Shown: positions 25,132 through 54,006 of the stretch, in pieces
How positions within the stretch are numbered: position 1 is the stretch's first letter
How the letters are laid out: each line of letters begins with the position of its first letter
Source of the DNA: Pagrus major
Lineage: Eukaryota; Chordata; Actinopteri; Spariformes; Sparidae
NCBI RefSeq assembly: GCF_040436345.1
Contig: NC_133219.1
Span: 23,162,709 to 23,226,708, forward strand
Direction of reading: 5' to 3'
Length of the DNA: 64,000 bases
The notes under the pieces: model-generated
Told to the model about the DNA's origin: nothing
Seen by the model: the letters and a program-made list of their open reading frames with translations, nothing else
The model's database searches: none
Made by a program: the position numbers and the translations under genes

Positions 25132-26933
25132 TTAAAATCCGGTTATAAATGTTTGGAATTACTCAGGCAGTATGATCCAAGGTATCCTTTTCCACGCTAA
25201 GATATTGTTGGATATGCTTCTAACATGAAGAAAACATCGTGGGTATCCTTGTGTCGCAGTGTAATTAACAGCAATCCCTTCAGGCAGCTCCCGCATCCCC
25301 TGGTGGTCTCAGGTTCAGCACCTTGGACAGCAGTCGTGACACACTTGTTGTAAATGATGCACCTGAGCTGAACAGGGAAGCCGTATGTTGCACACTGTCA
25401 GCTTATTTACGGATCCTCTCAAAACCTTTAAGTTTGGTTACGTTCTAAACTCACAGTCGTCCCGTTGTGTTCTCAGATGCCTCCGGCCAGATGAAGACGA
25501 ATTAACCTGCTGCCCTCTCAGAAACAAGAATGAATAAATATGCGCAGCGTTCTCCAGCAAACGGCTTGAAACTGACTCATCACCAGTATTTTTAATCCCA
25601 TGGTGGTCTTTTAAACAAACTCTGGAACGATAATTAAGAGTAAAATGAATTCTAAAGCAGCTGACATCAAGTATGTGCATGTCTTATTAATAACTTTACA
25701 TTAACCTCCTCATGGATTAAAGACGTAGTTTGTTCTCCCTCCTGTCGGTGAGTTGGCTGCATGTCATGTCAAACATCGATCGAGCTCACAAATAATTTTC
25801 TTCACATGCAATTCTGCGTTTTTCTGTTTCGTCTCCGGTTTATTTTTCTGCATCCCAGTGACCAGCAAAACAGGAACATAATCACGGGGTGCATTCTCAC
25901 AGAGCCATTATAATCACTGCTGGTGAGTCTGCAGCATGGCACTGCAGGACTCTGCTTGTTTTCTGGTGTTTTTGGAGTTTAATACGTCCTTGAAGGAGAA
26001 CTGAAGTATAGATCTAGTGCATGTCATGTTTAATAGCTTCACTATTGTCGGTATGTAGGGAATAAAGAGGAACGATATCCTTCGCACAGGTTGCATAACA
26101 GTTTATGCAACTCATTTTTTATTTTGCTCTATTAATTTGTGAAGGTTTTATACGTTTTTGCTTGCAAAGGACTCTCAGGAGTTTCAAGGTCTCGATGAAT
26201 CATTCATTCCAGCAGTGTGAAGAAGTCACTGTGCAGCCTGAGATGGTTCCTCCAACAAACTAAAGATCATGTCATGTCGATCTGTTTGCAAGAAATGCAT
26301 TTCACACGAGCTCTGCTCAGCTTGCATCACAGTCACACACATGAACCTGAAACTGGATCTCTGGCTCATGCTGTGTTCTCTGAGCGGTTGCTGTATGTAC
26401 AAATCGATGCATGTAGCAAGTCGTGGCCGGGTTGTTGACTCACTCACTATTCAAGGACATTAGGTCATCTTCATCTGTGACGATGTATAAACATTCCCAG
26501 GCTGTGGTTTCTCATGGTGAAGCTGGGCACCAGACATTTTGATGTGTTTTTCAAATGTGCCAGCTGAGGCACCAGATGTTGAGAGCAGCAGACAGTTTTT
26601 TGTTTTGGAGGCCTGGTGTTCTTTTGACCACAGTTTGGACGTTTCCTCACTCAGTTCAACAGCTTGGGTATGAATGCAGCCTGCTTGTGTCTGTGTGTGG
26701 CAGTCTGGGTAAAGTCCACAGGCTGATGATGAGTGGTCTGCAGATGACAAGGATGGCCAAGGACAAGCTAAAGTAGTTCCTCTGTCTCTGGAGCCGCCAC
26801 ATTTGGAGGAGGTGTTGCGATCGTAATAATAGTTATCGCAACTTTTGTCGCATGAAGAGTAAGAAGCCCTGGATTTGAATCCGACAAGGAATAACTAGAG
26901 CTGGAGTTATTTCTGTTTTGCATGCATCTTAAA

Positions 26934-27375
26934 GGAATAGTTTGACATCTGGGTAAATCAAACTTAATGCTGGGCCACGGGCCAAAAGCAAACAACTATT
27001 GTACTGTGTTGTATTTGAATGTATTGTTAAGATGCAAAATGGCAAGATCCCAAGGTCCCTTACTCTGCCCACTGTGCTCAGCCTATGTAAAAATAATTAA
27101 TAATGAACAACCCTACATATCTAGAGAGCATTTCTACCTCACAGCAAATGAAACAACACTAGAAACACAGCATTGTGGGAAACATTTGCTCCATTGCTCG
27201 GAGTCAGATGAAAACATATAGATACCACTCTTATGTCTATACGGTGAACACGACACTAAACCCAGTGGATGGTTAGCTTAGCTTAAGTTTGGACAGAGCC
27301 AGGCGAGCTGTTTTCCTCTGTTCCTAGTCTTTATGCTAAGCTAACCAGCTGCTTGCTGTAGTTTTACCTTCAGGC
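26934..27375. repeat. Decayed fish repeat (GTTAGCTTAGCTTA / TCTTTATGCTAAGCTAACC) with an insert
   Basis: The left end (AAAGGAATAGTTTGACAT) and the right part (GATACCACTCTTATGTC, then GGTTAGCTTAGCTTAAG, then AGTCTTTATGCTAAGCTAA) belong to one well-known percomorph repeat. About 230 bp between them do not fit it and look like a later insertion. A second decayed copy is at 45676-45930. Confidence 0.6.
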
Positions 27376-27657
27376 CGGAGATGGACTTGCTTTTGAACCA
27401 CACATTTGCGTAGACACATGTGACTGGAGGATACCACTAGGTGGGACATGCTGCTGATGTGTTTACTGACCCCCTGACCCTGTCACGTCCCCAGACATGT
27501 GCATATTGGATCCTGTGTACGCATAGCTTTTAATTTTTTGAGGACGTGAACAACCGACCCTCCAAACAGACGCGGGATATGTTAGCCATGCCTCATGTGT
27601 ACCCAGACAGTTAAAAGCAAGTATATCTTCAGCCTTACTGTGCAGTCTGCCCCTGCG

Positions 27658-27677
27658 TTAACCCTAACCCTAACCCT
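27658..27677. repeat. Short interstitial telomere-like array
   Basis: Three consecutive CCCTAA-type units (TTAACCC followed by two TAACCC steps) match the vertebrate TTAGGG telomere repeat on the minus strand. It is only 20 bp long, so chance or repair-associated insertion are both possible. Confidence 0.7.
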
Positions 27678-30600
27678 CAGCAAGAAAGCAAGTAAGACAT
27701 TTCTCAAAATACTTACATATTGCTCTCTAAGTATTAAGAATACCCCTGCTTGCCGTTGTTGAGGCGCTGGAGTTGCCCCGAGGCATTAAATGCATTAAAT
27801 TAAGTTTAGCTTATTATCATTTTTATAAATTTGGCAGTTCTTGTGGCACTTAGGCTAAAGTAGAAGCTTATTAAAAAGCCTATTGATGTTCTCGAGAAAG
27901 GGGAATCTATTAAAATCAAAATTTCACAGATTATTAGGATGAAGGTCAAACTGAGCTTTTAGGCATTTTCATTTTGGGTTTCATTGCATAAACGGTCTAC
28001 ATCCTGTAACCCTTACGAAGGCTATTGAAGCTGGAGCACATTGTTTCTCTTTAAAATTCCCCTTAGACTAGTTGAGTGTTTTATTTCCTTGTCGGAGCTG
28101 TTTGAGTCAATTGGATGACTCCACAGGTTCCTACCAGACCCCTCTTACTGTACTGGAGAAAATTGTTTTTAAGTGCACAACAGGGTGTGGCGGTATGCGA
28201 GCTGGTGTTTGTGTATTCCAGCAGGACCAACTCTTCGGCTTCAGCGTCGGTGTCAGCGTCAGCTGCAGCTGTCACGTCGACTCTCCCGGTTTAGAAAACT
28301 GCAGACCTGATTAAACGGGGTCGGTACTTGTGTGCACACCCACTCTCGAGTCACTCATGCTCATCTGCCTCCTTCTCACACTCGATCGATGGCGTGTTTG
28401 ACCGTTTCCTCTGTGGAGTCAGTCTGCGGCTCTGTTTGGTGGCCGGCCATGTTTGACTGCGTGGTCGTCTTGTGGCGGAGGTGTTCCCCGGCTCAAACAT
28501 TTACACATGCAGCGCAATAGTCCTTTCAAAGTCTGCTACCCTCAATACACTGACTGTCAAATGTAATATTTGTACAGCAGTTCTCAGGTGTTGGAGGTTT
28601 TCAAACAAGTAGAGAGTCAAAATAAGTTATTTGATTCAAAATATTATAAATTGAGTTTTAAAAAATATTTAGGAAATGTCTCAAAAGCCTTGAAATACTT
28701 GTATATTGGTTCAGGTTTAATGAAATGTAATGTTTCTGCTTGTGTGACATGATGCACTTAAGAAATCAGCTGAATTTCAGAGCTTCAGATGAAGATGACA
28801 CCCCCACTTAGGTTTGTTTTGTTATTTTTAGTCATGAATTATTAACTTGGCAAACCTTTTAATCACATCACACTGATGAACAATAAAAAGTTCATGACTT
28901 CAGTTACCTCTCAGCCCGACAGTCTCAGACTGAATCTTCACGTCCAGGGGCACTGATCCCTCGCTCTGATCCTTCGCTCTGATCCTTTTCTGGAGGGGAG
29001 GTTAGTGAAAAGAGAATTTCCCCGCGGGCATCAGACAAGTATCACATCATTTTTACCCAGTCTGTTTGAGATTTGGCACCCCCTGAGCTCTCTGGATAAA
29101 AGAGAACTGGCTGGGGATGTGAAGAAAACGTAACGTGTCAGATACATTTTTAGATTATTAAACCGTTAACCACGTAATAATGTTCAGTGCCACTTAAGGT
29201 ATGATGAGTCAGGGAGGTCTCGCACGGACCCGATCAAGAGACAAATCATTATCGTCTTTTAATGTGTGTGTTGTGGTTCAACAAAGGCAAAAGGATAGAC
29301 GTTTCTGACCTCAACTGTTCCAGATGGAGCTCTTGGTCGGGAGGAGGGAGCCGTAACCGGCCGCAGGCTATTTAGAAAAGAGCTGCCTGCCCCCACGCGA
29401 TGAGCACACAGTCGGTTCATGCCGAGAGAATGTTCTCGTCTGGCCTTCAAGCTGTTTACATTTAATGCTCCCCATTAACAATTGGCTAAACCATAGAAGG
29501 AAATGTGCTGCCATTAACCCCTATGAAATGACTTTGGTTATGTGGCACAGACAGGAGAAAAAAGAGGAGAAAGAAGCCAGACCGAGTCGTTTGTGGTGAA
29601 GAGGTTTCTCAGGGACCACCAGAGGCTTTCAGTGTTGGTGGCCTCATCATCTGCCTCCAGAGCTTGTTGTCATTGTTGTGATGTAAATAAGCCTTGTGGG
29701 ACTTAGCAGGGACGTGGGAAGCTGTTTTACCTCAACAAGTGCAGAGCCCAGCACGCTTATTACAACAGTCACAGGAACGTTTCATCATTAATATGTTTAT
29801 TATTTCTTGATTAATCGATTCATCATTTCCCGTCTGTTACAGTCGTCTTCAAGGACGAAGTTAACTTCCTGAAAAATGTCTTATTTTTTTATTCAGTTTA
29901 CAAATGGGTATGTTAGTGATTAATCACTAATCGTATTTTAGTATTCTCAAATCATGATCATCTACACCACTGACCCATCCACGGGACAATCATGCTCATT
30001 ATCTTAATAGTTATAGATGTATTTCTTAGGGTGAGCTAAGGAGCTAATGTCCCTGAAGTTGAGGGCGTACACAAGCAGCAGGCTTGTGCTAATTTACATG
30101 AAAATGTTCCCTCAACATCTGTCAAACGTTTGACTAAAGTCCACAAAAAAGGAACGGCTAAAGTTGTTCAGTAAGTCTGCAGAGAAACGTGTGATTTACT
30201 TTGCTGTTAAAACCCCCCAGATTTTGAAGGGTTGCATCCATTGTCGTTATGACTGCGGAGTAAAATGCTGAAACGTTTGTTTTTTACAAAAGACGCAAGA
30301 GAACCCAGAGAAGTTACTACTACACTATCAGTTGACTTCCCTGACCCTGAACGGTGCAGCTTTGCGAACTGTTCCCACCTCCAGCAGCAGTAAAGCATCA
30401 CTGCTGATGTTCTTGCTGCATTGCAGTCTTAACATAAATCCAAGCACTGAGATTTTTTTTTTTTTCTTATCTTGTACTGCAGCAAAGCCTTAGATTTAGT
30501 TTGAACTTGTACTGCAAATCTCGTTACAACACTGGTGTGAACCTTTTGACTGTCGCCCAGTGAGCGCTGTAGCAGTCACACTGAGGCTGAACGAGCACAG

Positions 30601-31189
30601 ATCAGAAGGGTAATGTGATGTGGCACCTGGTTGTCAGTGAAACGCTCTCTTGGTTCACACTGGAGACACTGCAGGTGAAAACATCATCTCTTTCAAGCAC
30701 TGGTAGATTTCTGAGATTTTGGGCTATTATGCTCTCATAACTTGTCGTCTTTCAGAAAACACTCATTGAGGAGTTTAATTTAGTTCAGATTTCTGTAGCA
30801 CATATTTAATTAGCTGATGCCTTATTTGCATATTTAAAGCTACTACAAGGAATTTTTAACTGGTAACAAAACATTCTCATTTTAATACTGACGCCTCTTT
30901 ATGACCTACACGAGCAAACGAGACCATCGGCATGAAGATGAACTATTTCTATTTAGTCTTTTTTTTTAACGTCTGCCACTGGGTCCGTGTTTACATTTCC
31001 TTACGCAAAGTCACAGTAAGTCAGATGTAAACCAATTTAAAAAGAAGCAGGAGGAGATTTCTCTTATAATTCTACTTTGGACATAATATTTTGTGGTTTT
31101 GACGGTGGAAACACAAAATAAAACAAAATATTAATATTAAATATTAAAGTTCCTTCAAACAAACAATGTAAGAAAACTTGCAATCCAAA

Positions 31190-31440
31190 AAATAACTGTC
31201 TTAATGTCAGTAATCAACTGGAGAAGTTTCATGGTTTTTAAATGTGAGTATTTTCAGTTTTTTTTCACTGCTCTCTGACGTGAAGCTGAATATCTTTGGG
31301 TCGGGGACAAAACAAGACATTTGAGGACGTCATCTTGGGCTTTGGGAAACACTGAAACATTTTTAGATCGAACAACTAATCGAGAAAATAGCAGATTAAT
31401 AAACAATGAAAATGGTTGTTAGTTGCACAACAAATGTAAA
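31190..31440. repeat. Fish AATCGATTAA-type interspersed repeat, decayed copy
   Basis: Contains AATATCTTTGGGTCGG, GACAAAACAAGACATTTGAG, GGGCTTTGGGAAACACTG and ACAACTAATCGAGAAAAT in the order expected for a ubiquitous teleost repeat. Other copies are near 32640-32880, 33420-33655, 43138-43360 and 58244-58445. Confidence 0.65.
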
Positions 31441-32048
31441 ACATTTGGTCATCATCAGTCTTGGCATCACTGCATCAGACATGATGGTGATGAAAGTGGT
31501 TGAAATAGTGTGGTGGTCTATTAAGGGAACTCAGTGAATTATATATTCCTGTCAAGGGCCGCCTGGGTTTGTGGAAAAGAGGTAAACCTGTGCAACAAAA
31601 GCAGGTTTGGCAGGGACGTCGGCTGCCCTGTTGTGAGGGGATAAGGTGTTAATAGTCCAGTCCGATGCCGGGAGCATTGCTCACCTCTCACTCTGGATAC
31701 TCTGGGCTTTTTATAGTCTCGCCGCTGTCAGCAGGCCCTCTGGAAGCGTCTGATTTGATTCCCATGAAGTGCAGACTGTGATTTCTTATTGTGGTTATCT
31801 GAGACGTCCCACAGCTTTTTCATCCAGTTCTGCGTCGTCATCCTGAATCCTTCAGGTTTGGGTGTGTTTTTTATCTTCTCCTCCTCTTTCTCTCTCTCTC
31901 CCTCTCTCTCTGCTGGTCCCTCCCCTCCTTTGTCTTTAGGTTTTGTGAGGAAGTCACAGGGAGGTGTTGCCAGATGTTAACTGCTGTTGAAAAAGAGTAA
32001 TCATGAGTCGTGATACTAATCTGTTTCTGTCTCTTGTGTCTCTTGCAG

Positions 32049-32331
32049 GTGAAGGACCGGGCAGACAGACTGTCTCACACTAAGCTATGGAATGCTCCCT
32101 GCACCCACCATCACTAGTCTCCAATCTTTGGACTGAGCTCCAAACGCTTAGTTAGCGGCTGTGCTTCTCCCCTCGAACTCTTTATAACCAGGGGACGAAG
32201 AAAAAGGAGCGGGCTTACCAAGTCCTCCGCTACAAACGCACGGAGCACTTCTTTCTTTTTTAAAAAAAAAAAGAATATTTAAGCTAGTTTTTTCTCCACT
32301 TGGATTTTTGGTCTGGTAAAATCCTATCAAG
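32049..32331 (+). other. slc20a2: slc20a2 5' UTR portion of the first coding exon
   Basis: The acceptor TTGCAG ends at 32048 and this leader runs 283 nt to the start codon. It contains at least two complete upstream frames (32087-32155 and 32092-32136), and a third would enter from first exon B. An A-run at 32260-32272 precedes the start. The leader shares its exon with the first 289 coding bases. Confidence 0.75.
32087..32155 (+). other. Upstream ORF in the slc20a2 leader, 22 codons
   Basis: ATG at 32087 opens a 22-codon frame ending in TAG at 32153-32155, 176 nt before the slc20a2 start. An overlapping 14-codon frame starts at 32092 and ends in TGA at 32134-32136. Both lie in the common leader exon and so would be in every mature transcript. 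A regulatory effect is inference. Confidence 0.35.
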
Positions 32332-48030
<15,699 letters not shown>

Positions 48031-48583
48031 GGGCGCACGGCCGGGAGGGAAGAAGAAGAAGAAGAGAGTCGAAGAGAGAGAGAGGGAAACTTGGGTAAAA
48101 ATCACAGCTCGAGTGTCGGGGTTGCAGATAAAAGAGATCGAAGTGAAGAGAGGGAAAAGGGCAGGGGTGACGGGAGTTGAGAGGTTTACAGACAGACTTG
48201 GTTGTCCTGTGGATGTGAGGAGGGGTTGGTTCATATGCTGCCTGGCTCCGTAGTCCAGAGATCTTTTTGGCTCATTTGAGTTTCTGATCGGCTTTTATTT
48301 ATTCTCGTTTCGGGTGCATAAGAAAGCGTGTAACCACCGTGTTCACCGTAACCATTCAATCTGCTGTACATATGACAATAACGGGGAGATTAACAACAAT
48401 GCTGCTTGTTGGAGAAGCAGTGGCAGTTATCATCTGTCTCAAAATCACGAGTTTAAACAAAAAAAAAAAACAAAACCAGACAGCACATGACGAAAAATAA
48501 TCAAGCGGTTAATTCTGCACACCTGATCCGACAAACACGCCTGCAGTGTATCATTCTGCCTGGTAGCATAGTTGGTCAAGTGC

Positions 48584-48625
<42 letters not shown>
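48584..48625. repeat. (TTA)n microsatellite in the slc20a2 3' UTR
   Basis: About 14 uninterrupted TTA units. It creates spurious poly-Ile and poly-Leu open frames. Likely polymorphic in length. Confidence 0.95.
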
Positions 48626-48626
<1 letters not shown>

Positions 48627-50203
48627 TGTTCCAAAATGCCAGAAAAAAAACCTGTACATATTGTTATACTGGATTGAGTGTGATTTGTTGTATTGCGGCT
48701 TGCTTTAAAGTAAAAAAAAAAGAAAAAAAAGAAGCAAAGATGTGCGTGTGGTCAACCAACCCATCCATCACGTCATTTTGAACATGCTAGCCAGGTACAA
48801 CTAGGGCCAAACGGAACGGACGCCTCAGAGAAGGGTGGTGGGACTGTCACTCTGCTTTTTTTTATTTTCCACATGATACCATAGAAACCTGATTTGCTAA
48901 AGAGTTGATTTTTTTTTTGTTTTGTTTTGTCAAGAGCTCCTGTATGTTTTTAGAAGATGGATCTCATATTTTTTAATGATGTATTATACTGTAATTTGTA
49001 CTGTAAATACTTGTCCTGAAAGAGTTTGGGAGGGGGCGGGACGGGGGGGATCATGGTTTGTTTTTAACATCGTAAAGGGGTCGGAGGGGTGCGTCACCTC
49101 TTCATGATGTCATATTATAGAGTATATTTAATCCCAGAGTACACGCAGACACTCAATGAACGCACACACTCGACAGGCTGCTGGAAAAACAGTGTCTCCG
49201 TTCAAAGTAACGAGCCGAACGTGTAGATGTTCCTACAGAACGTTTCGGTCGCTCTTTTGTGGTTTCGGTGCGGCAGAAGCCAAAACGCTAAAAAAAAAAA
49301 TCCGAGACAAAAACACGCTGACAACATCTCAAAAAGTGTTCACATATCTTCATCCGTATGCCTTTGTTTTCTAAAGCTGAGTTACCGGAGTCGTTTCCTC
49401 ATATCGAAGGCTCCCTGCCAATGATCGACCTCTACACTGTCCCAAGTTCGGATCAGTTCAGATCTCTCACCCTGAGTTCTGTCTTGTTTTTATCTGTCTC
49501 ATACTCCCTCATGCGACAAATCTGAGGCACGGCTCTCGAGATGCCTCCAAAAAGTCGAAAGCCTTGTCGTGTCAGACAGCTATTATGTGTCATATCAAAA
49601 CTGTAGTATTATAACTCAGCCGGTTATGCAGAGGTGGAGAGAAAGGGGATTGAACCCCAGCCACACGTGTAGCTCCTCAAAAACGGGCTGGTTGTTGTTT
49701 GTAGAAGCATTTAGCGTATTGATCACCTGTGTTTCAATCTAAGTGCTAAAGGTTAGGTAGATATCATAGAGTCAGGTTCAGGCCTGAGCAGACCTCTGTC
49801 TTGGGGTCTTTATGTTTGAATGAGATGGTATCGGGGGGGGGGGGGTTAGTACTGATCATCACCAGCTTTTTAACAGGGTCACCTGACCTGTAGATGAACA
49901 AAGTCTAAAGCTTTTTTTATTTGAACAAACTCGATGCCAGGTGTTGCAACTTTCTTTTTCGTTCTTGTGGTGTGTTTCCTATTTTTTTTGTTTTCTTCTC
50001 ATGAACAAATCTATGCTTAAGTAGCCACTTGCCTTGTAACATTGTGTTTTTATTTTGTGCAGATACAGTAAAATTATTAAGTACTGTGGTGTTTACATCG
50101 TAACCATATTGTAGAGTATCTGAAAAAAAAAAAAACTGTTGCCTAATGATGCCAATGAAAGACGAACTATTAACCATGAACTTTAACGTGCAAGTAAAAA
50201 AAA

Positions 50204-50209
50204 AATAAA
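50204..50209 (+). terminator. slc20a2: AATAAA poly(A) signal, probable slc20a2 end
   Basis: AATAAA within an A-rich stretch, followed after about 35-60 nt by a G/T-containing stretch (AGCGTGCGCGCG, then TTTTTCTTTGTCGTAG). First canonical signal seen downstream of the slc20a2 stop. Confidence 0.45.
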
Positions 50210-50225
50210 AATAACCTGAAGTGTC

Positions 50226-52980
50226 TAGAGAGAGCGAGAGCAAGCGTGCGCGCGATATGACTCATTTTTCTTTGTCGTAGTAGTCGTGCTAATCATGATC
50301 CCCGTCACTTTACACTGCTACTACTTAACATTACATGTATGGGTGCAATTCAGTAAATGAAGAGAATGACTAGAGAAATTTCATCAAGACTATATATTTT
50401 TCTACCATATCTGAGTTTTAACCTGGGCGAGCTTCCAGACACTTTCGGAGGACACACTGCGGGGGGATAACTGGGCGACAGGGACTAGTTGTTATGAGAT
50501 CACAGTGACACTGAGAAAACAGTCTTATTACAGGGTGTCTCGCCTCGCTGGTGCCATGTGCCACGCTTCCCTCCAAGGCCCGGTGTGTTCCTCTTAACAT
50601 GTAGATTGACGTGTCGGTTGCCAATAGATCAGATTTTTAAATTACCATTTTTATTTTTGAATTTTAGATGAAAACACTTTGTAATTTTGTTTCCCTACCG
50701 CTTTGATCATGAGCTGTGAGAGCAGGACAGCATCTCGCTAAAACCTGGACGACTGCTCACCGAAGGCAAATTCATTGAATCTAGTTGAGAAACTTAAATC
50801 TTACACTTGGTGACTGATAACTGGACTGTGAGGACATTTGTTTCCTTGTTTTGGCAGGTAACCACTCTTGAAGCTCACACCCTTTTTACTCTTTCACAGG
50901 CTTGTGGGTTACACAGGGGGCCGAACCGAGCCGAGCCGGTGTGTTCAAATTCTCTTTGTACTCTTGTAAAAGGAGACTGGAGGAAGTTTCAGTGTTGAAA
51001 GGAATCTTTGATGCACAAGAGGTCTGGCCTTGTTTCCCAAAACATCAAAGATGTTTCTCCCCATTGTCCCATTGTGAGCCGGTGTAACAGCAGCCACCGT
51101 GGCCACAAGAGCAAATAGTATACATTTAGAAATGACCTAGTTTTACTTTAAGGTGCAATATGTAAGAGTTTCAGTTTAAAACATTCAACAGAAGGTGAAG
51201 AAGTGACGTTGCAGAGATGTCTGATGAAGTTAGCATGCTAACTAGCTAGCCCCAGGCTGGAAAAAACCTCTTTCTCCCAGCGGTCCAGAGCTCTTGCACT
51301 AGCGGTGTAAACACCAACACTCTCTAGGTAGTCTGGCTACCTGCACAGCTAAATGAGCTAACAAGCTAACAGTAGTTACAGAGTATGAATTCAGCAGCCG
51401 GCCAGTTCTTACATGTTGCATCTTTCACCAACTTGACGGAAACTGTCGTCCAGACGTTGCCACTTTGTCGTCTTACAGGGAGCATCCAGAGCGTCCAGAT
51501 TAGCTTCTGTTCGCTAGCTTTCAATTCTCAGTGTATCTTCATTTCTCTTTAGAAATGCTAAAAAACAACTGATGCTTAGTTGATAGTCACATTTGAGGAC
51601 CATGTCAACTGATTATTTCGTTAGCACGCAACAGAAGCTACTACGAGTGTGCAGCTAAAACCTTGTGTTGTTGAATGCTAACAAAATATCTATTAGTTAA
51701 TCTTCAAAAATATGTTTGATATGTTACTGTAGGAGCCTATTTAAATTAAATACACTATGTATCGTCTGGTTGGAGTTGGTGAACATGTGTTGCTCTTGTG
51801 TGTCGTGAGGTTTATGTGTAAATGGACTGAGGCACACGTCAGATATATCTGCTGCGTGCTGGATCACCGCGCTCGGCAGACCTCCTCCTGTGTAACTCGC
51901 GCTGTGTTTCTTTTTGTTTTGTTTTTTCCATGCATTCTCAGTCCTGATAGGCCAAAAGGGATGCACTGCTCAAGATGGGGAGGGAAAGTGAAAATCGCCC
52001 TCTGATGGCAGCGTTAAACCATATCTGACAACTACGGCTCGAATTTATATCAATCGGCTAATCAGACGTGGCAAATATTTAAGTAGCCCCTGAAAACTCT
52101 GTTTCAAATCTTGCGTATTTCTGTATAACATTCGATATTTATCACTCAAAAGCAATAATTAAATAGACGTTAAAAAAGAAGACGTGTATAGGTACGATTT
52201 AATAACTCAAACTCAGCTAATCTGCTTCATCAGATCTGTGTGGGTTTGTTCTGATCATCGTAAGAAGAAGCTGACTGACAAAAAGGGTTTTCGGGGCCTT
52301 TAAATGATCCAAACCTTTGCTGAGTCTGTTTATCTCACCATTTACAGATAAAACTGAACTGAACTCATTTTCCCATTAGCACATTTTTAGATCAAATTGT
52401 ATCCTGAAAGCCAGTAATTCAGGTAAAAATTTGCGCTGATCTTTTTTTTTAGGAAGTTTGTTAGTTTTTAACGCGTTCACCAGATGGCGGAGTCCGCCAC
52501 TTCCCCTCCCCGCAGAGAGGGACAGCATTGTAGACCAGTCCGTTTTCAACTGATCGGTGTGAATCGACGAATGGTGTGATTGCCATTGAGGGAGTTTCTG
52601 TGCTTCTATTGCAATTCTAACTGTTTTGTAACGTTTTTATCGAAGGAAAAACTAGAGAAACAGAAACGTGCCATTTCTTTCTCCCTGGATGTGCAATACA
52701 AACGGTTTCTTCTTGAAGGTGCTGTCACTCTGTGGTCGTGTAGCTCCACCTGCCCTGGTGTAATAGCGCCCTCTCCTGTTTGTTATGGAACTAGCACCAC
52801 CTCACGGAGGTGGAGGGGCATCAGTTCAGACCTTCATCTGGATGTGGCGTGCTGTCTCTAGTTTTCTGGTCTGTTTTGTAATAGAATGTGCTCCTTGGCT
52901 GGCCTGCAGGCTTTACAGCTCTGTGTTGTCTTTTTACTGTTTACTGCTATCTAACTGTCCGGTCCTTCAACAGTTTAAAA
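50226..52980. other. Intergenic or distal 3' UTR stretch
   Basis: No gene recognised. Contains a MITE at 51150-51425, an ATTAAA at 51745-51750 and AT-rich sequence. It belongs to slc20a2 only if the distal poly(A) signals at 52981 are used. Confidence 0.4.
51150..51425. mobile_element. MITE with AAGGTGCAATATGTAAGA termini, copy 2
   Basis: Left end AAGGTGCAATATGTAAGA; the right end reverse-complemented reads AAAGATGCAACATGTAAGAA. The ~276-bp noncoding interior contains GTTAGCATGCTAACTAGCTAGC-like words (split palindromes). Same family as 20929-21261. Confidence 0.75.
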
Positions 52981-52994
52981 AATAAATGAATAAA
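52981..52994 (+). terminator. Tandem AATAAA signals, possible distal slc20a2 end
   Basis: Two AATAAA hexamers overlap in AATAAATGAATAAA. They could end a longer slc20a2 transcript, but a MITE lies between this and the proximal signal, which makes proximal use the simpler reading. Confidence 0.3.
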
Positions 52995-53565
52995 AAAATC
53001 TAAAGAAACTGTAGCCTGCTTCTACAAAATCTTAAAGCTCTTCTGATTTGCATATATCGTACTGTAATGTTTTATTTAAGATTTTAGTGGAAAAAGATGT
53101 CTGCATTTAAACTAAATTATGGGAATTAAAATTACAAAGAATACCTAAATGCCACTGAGTTGTGTCTTTATTGTGGAAGGATGTGCATGAGTGGAGGAGT
53201 GTCTCACCTTTTCTCTTTGTTCGTGTGCATGATGAAATCTTTGTTTTGTCATAGCATACTTTATACACACACACTGTACAGGTGCAGCAAGATTAGTCTC
53301 AACATACACGTTGTACATCACTGTGTCTAATCAGAGATAGAGAAGACAGACTTTTGAGACGTATTGGGCATCGTCCTCAGGCTACATGGCAGGCAGCTTG
53401 GTTTCAAATCTTACTATTTCTCTATTAAATATTTATAGCTAAATAAGCAATAATCGAAATGTATCGATGCCCTGATGAAGAGTTGAACTGCCGGCACACC
53501 ATGAACTGTCTTAGCAAGTAAGTTGGACAGTCGCTGCTCTTTTCTTTTTAATGTAATCGACATTT

Positions 53566-53640
53566 AAAGCAACATCATGTAACTTTTTTTACCTTAAAAT
53601 AACAGCTTCAAAATCATTCTGATGCTACAGTGTCTTTCCT
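53566..53640. repeat. Fish repeat fragment (AAAGCAACATCATGTAACTTTT)
   Basis: TTAAAGCAACATCATGTAAC, then CCTTAAAATAACAGCTTC, is the start of an interspersed repeat common in teleosts. Only a short part is recognisable. Confidence 0.5.
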
Positions 53641-54006
53641 AGTGACCCCTGTCTTCCTGCCAAGGGGGCACACTGAACACTCCAAAAGGACAAAAGTGAA
53701 CTTATTTCTTGAAATTTTTTTAATGTAAATGTCAACATATTTTTGATTAAATATATTATCACCCACATGTTTAGTAACTTTACATAAAAGATATTGAATG
53801 TAATGAAGAAAGGCCAAATGTCACGTAGGCCCCTCTGGACCTCACTCCTCTCAGGGAGACGTTTATATAATATAGAAACACATTGTTGCCCCAGATTATT
53901 AATGACCGGTGATTCTTCGCTGGTATTATCATCTATTTTTCTCGTTTGACTGCTGTGTAAAAGCTCTTAGACGTGTGCTGTAACCCCACTTTCTCTTGAT
54001 CATATT

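Larger units (their letters stand above)
23507..32048 (+). other. slc20a2: Intron between candidate first exon B and the exon at 32049
   Basis: No coding exon of a recognisable family was found. The stretch holds an unassigned open frame (24766-25131), decayed fish repeats (26934-27375, 31190-31440), a short interstitial telomere-like array (27658), a small 14-15-bp tandem near 28950-28990 and AT-rich sequence. The acceptor TCTCTTGCAG at 32039-32048 closes the intron. Confidence 0.5.
48031..50225 (+). other. slc20a2: slc20a2 3' UTR (estimated end)
   Basis: No further coding exon follows the stop. The region is AT-rich with A and T runs and a (TTA)n tract, and its first clear AATAAA is at 50204-50209. 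The 3' end is therefore set near 50225, by inference; a distal end after 52981 is possible. Confidence 0.45.
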
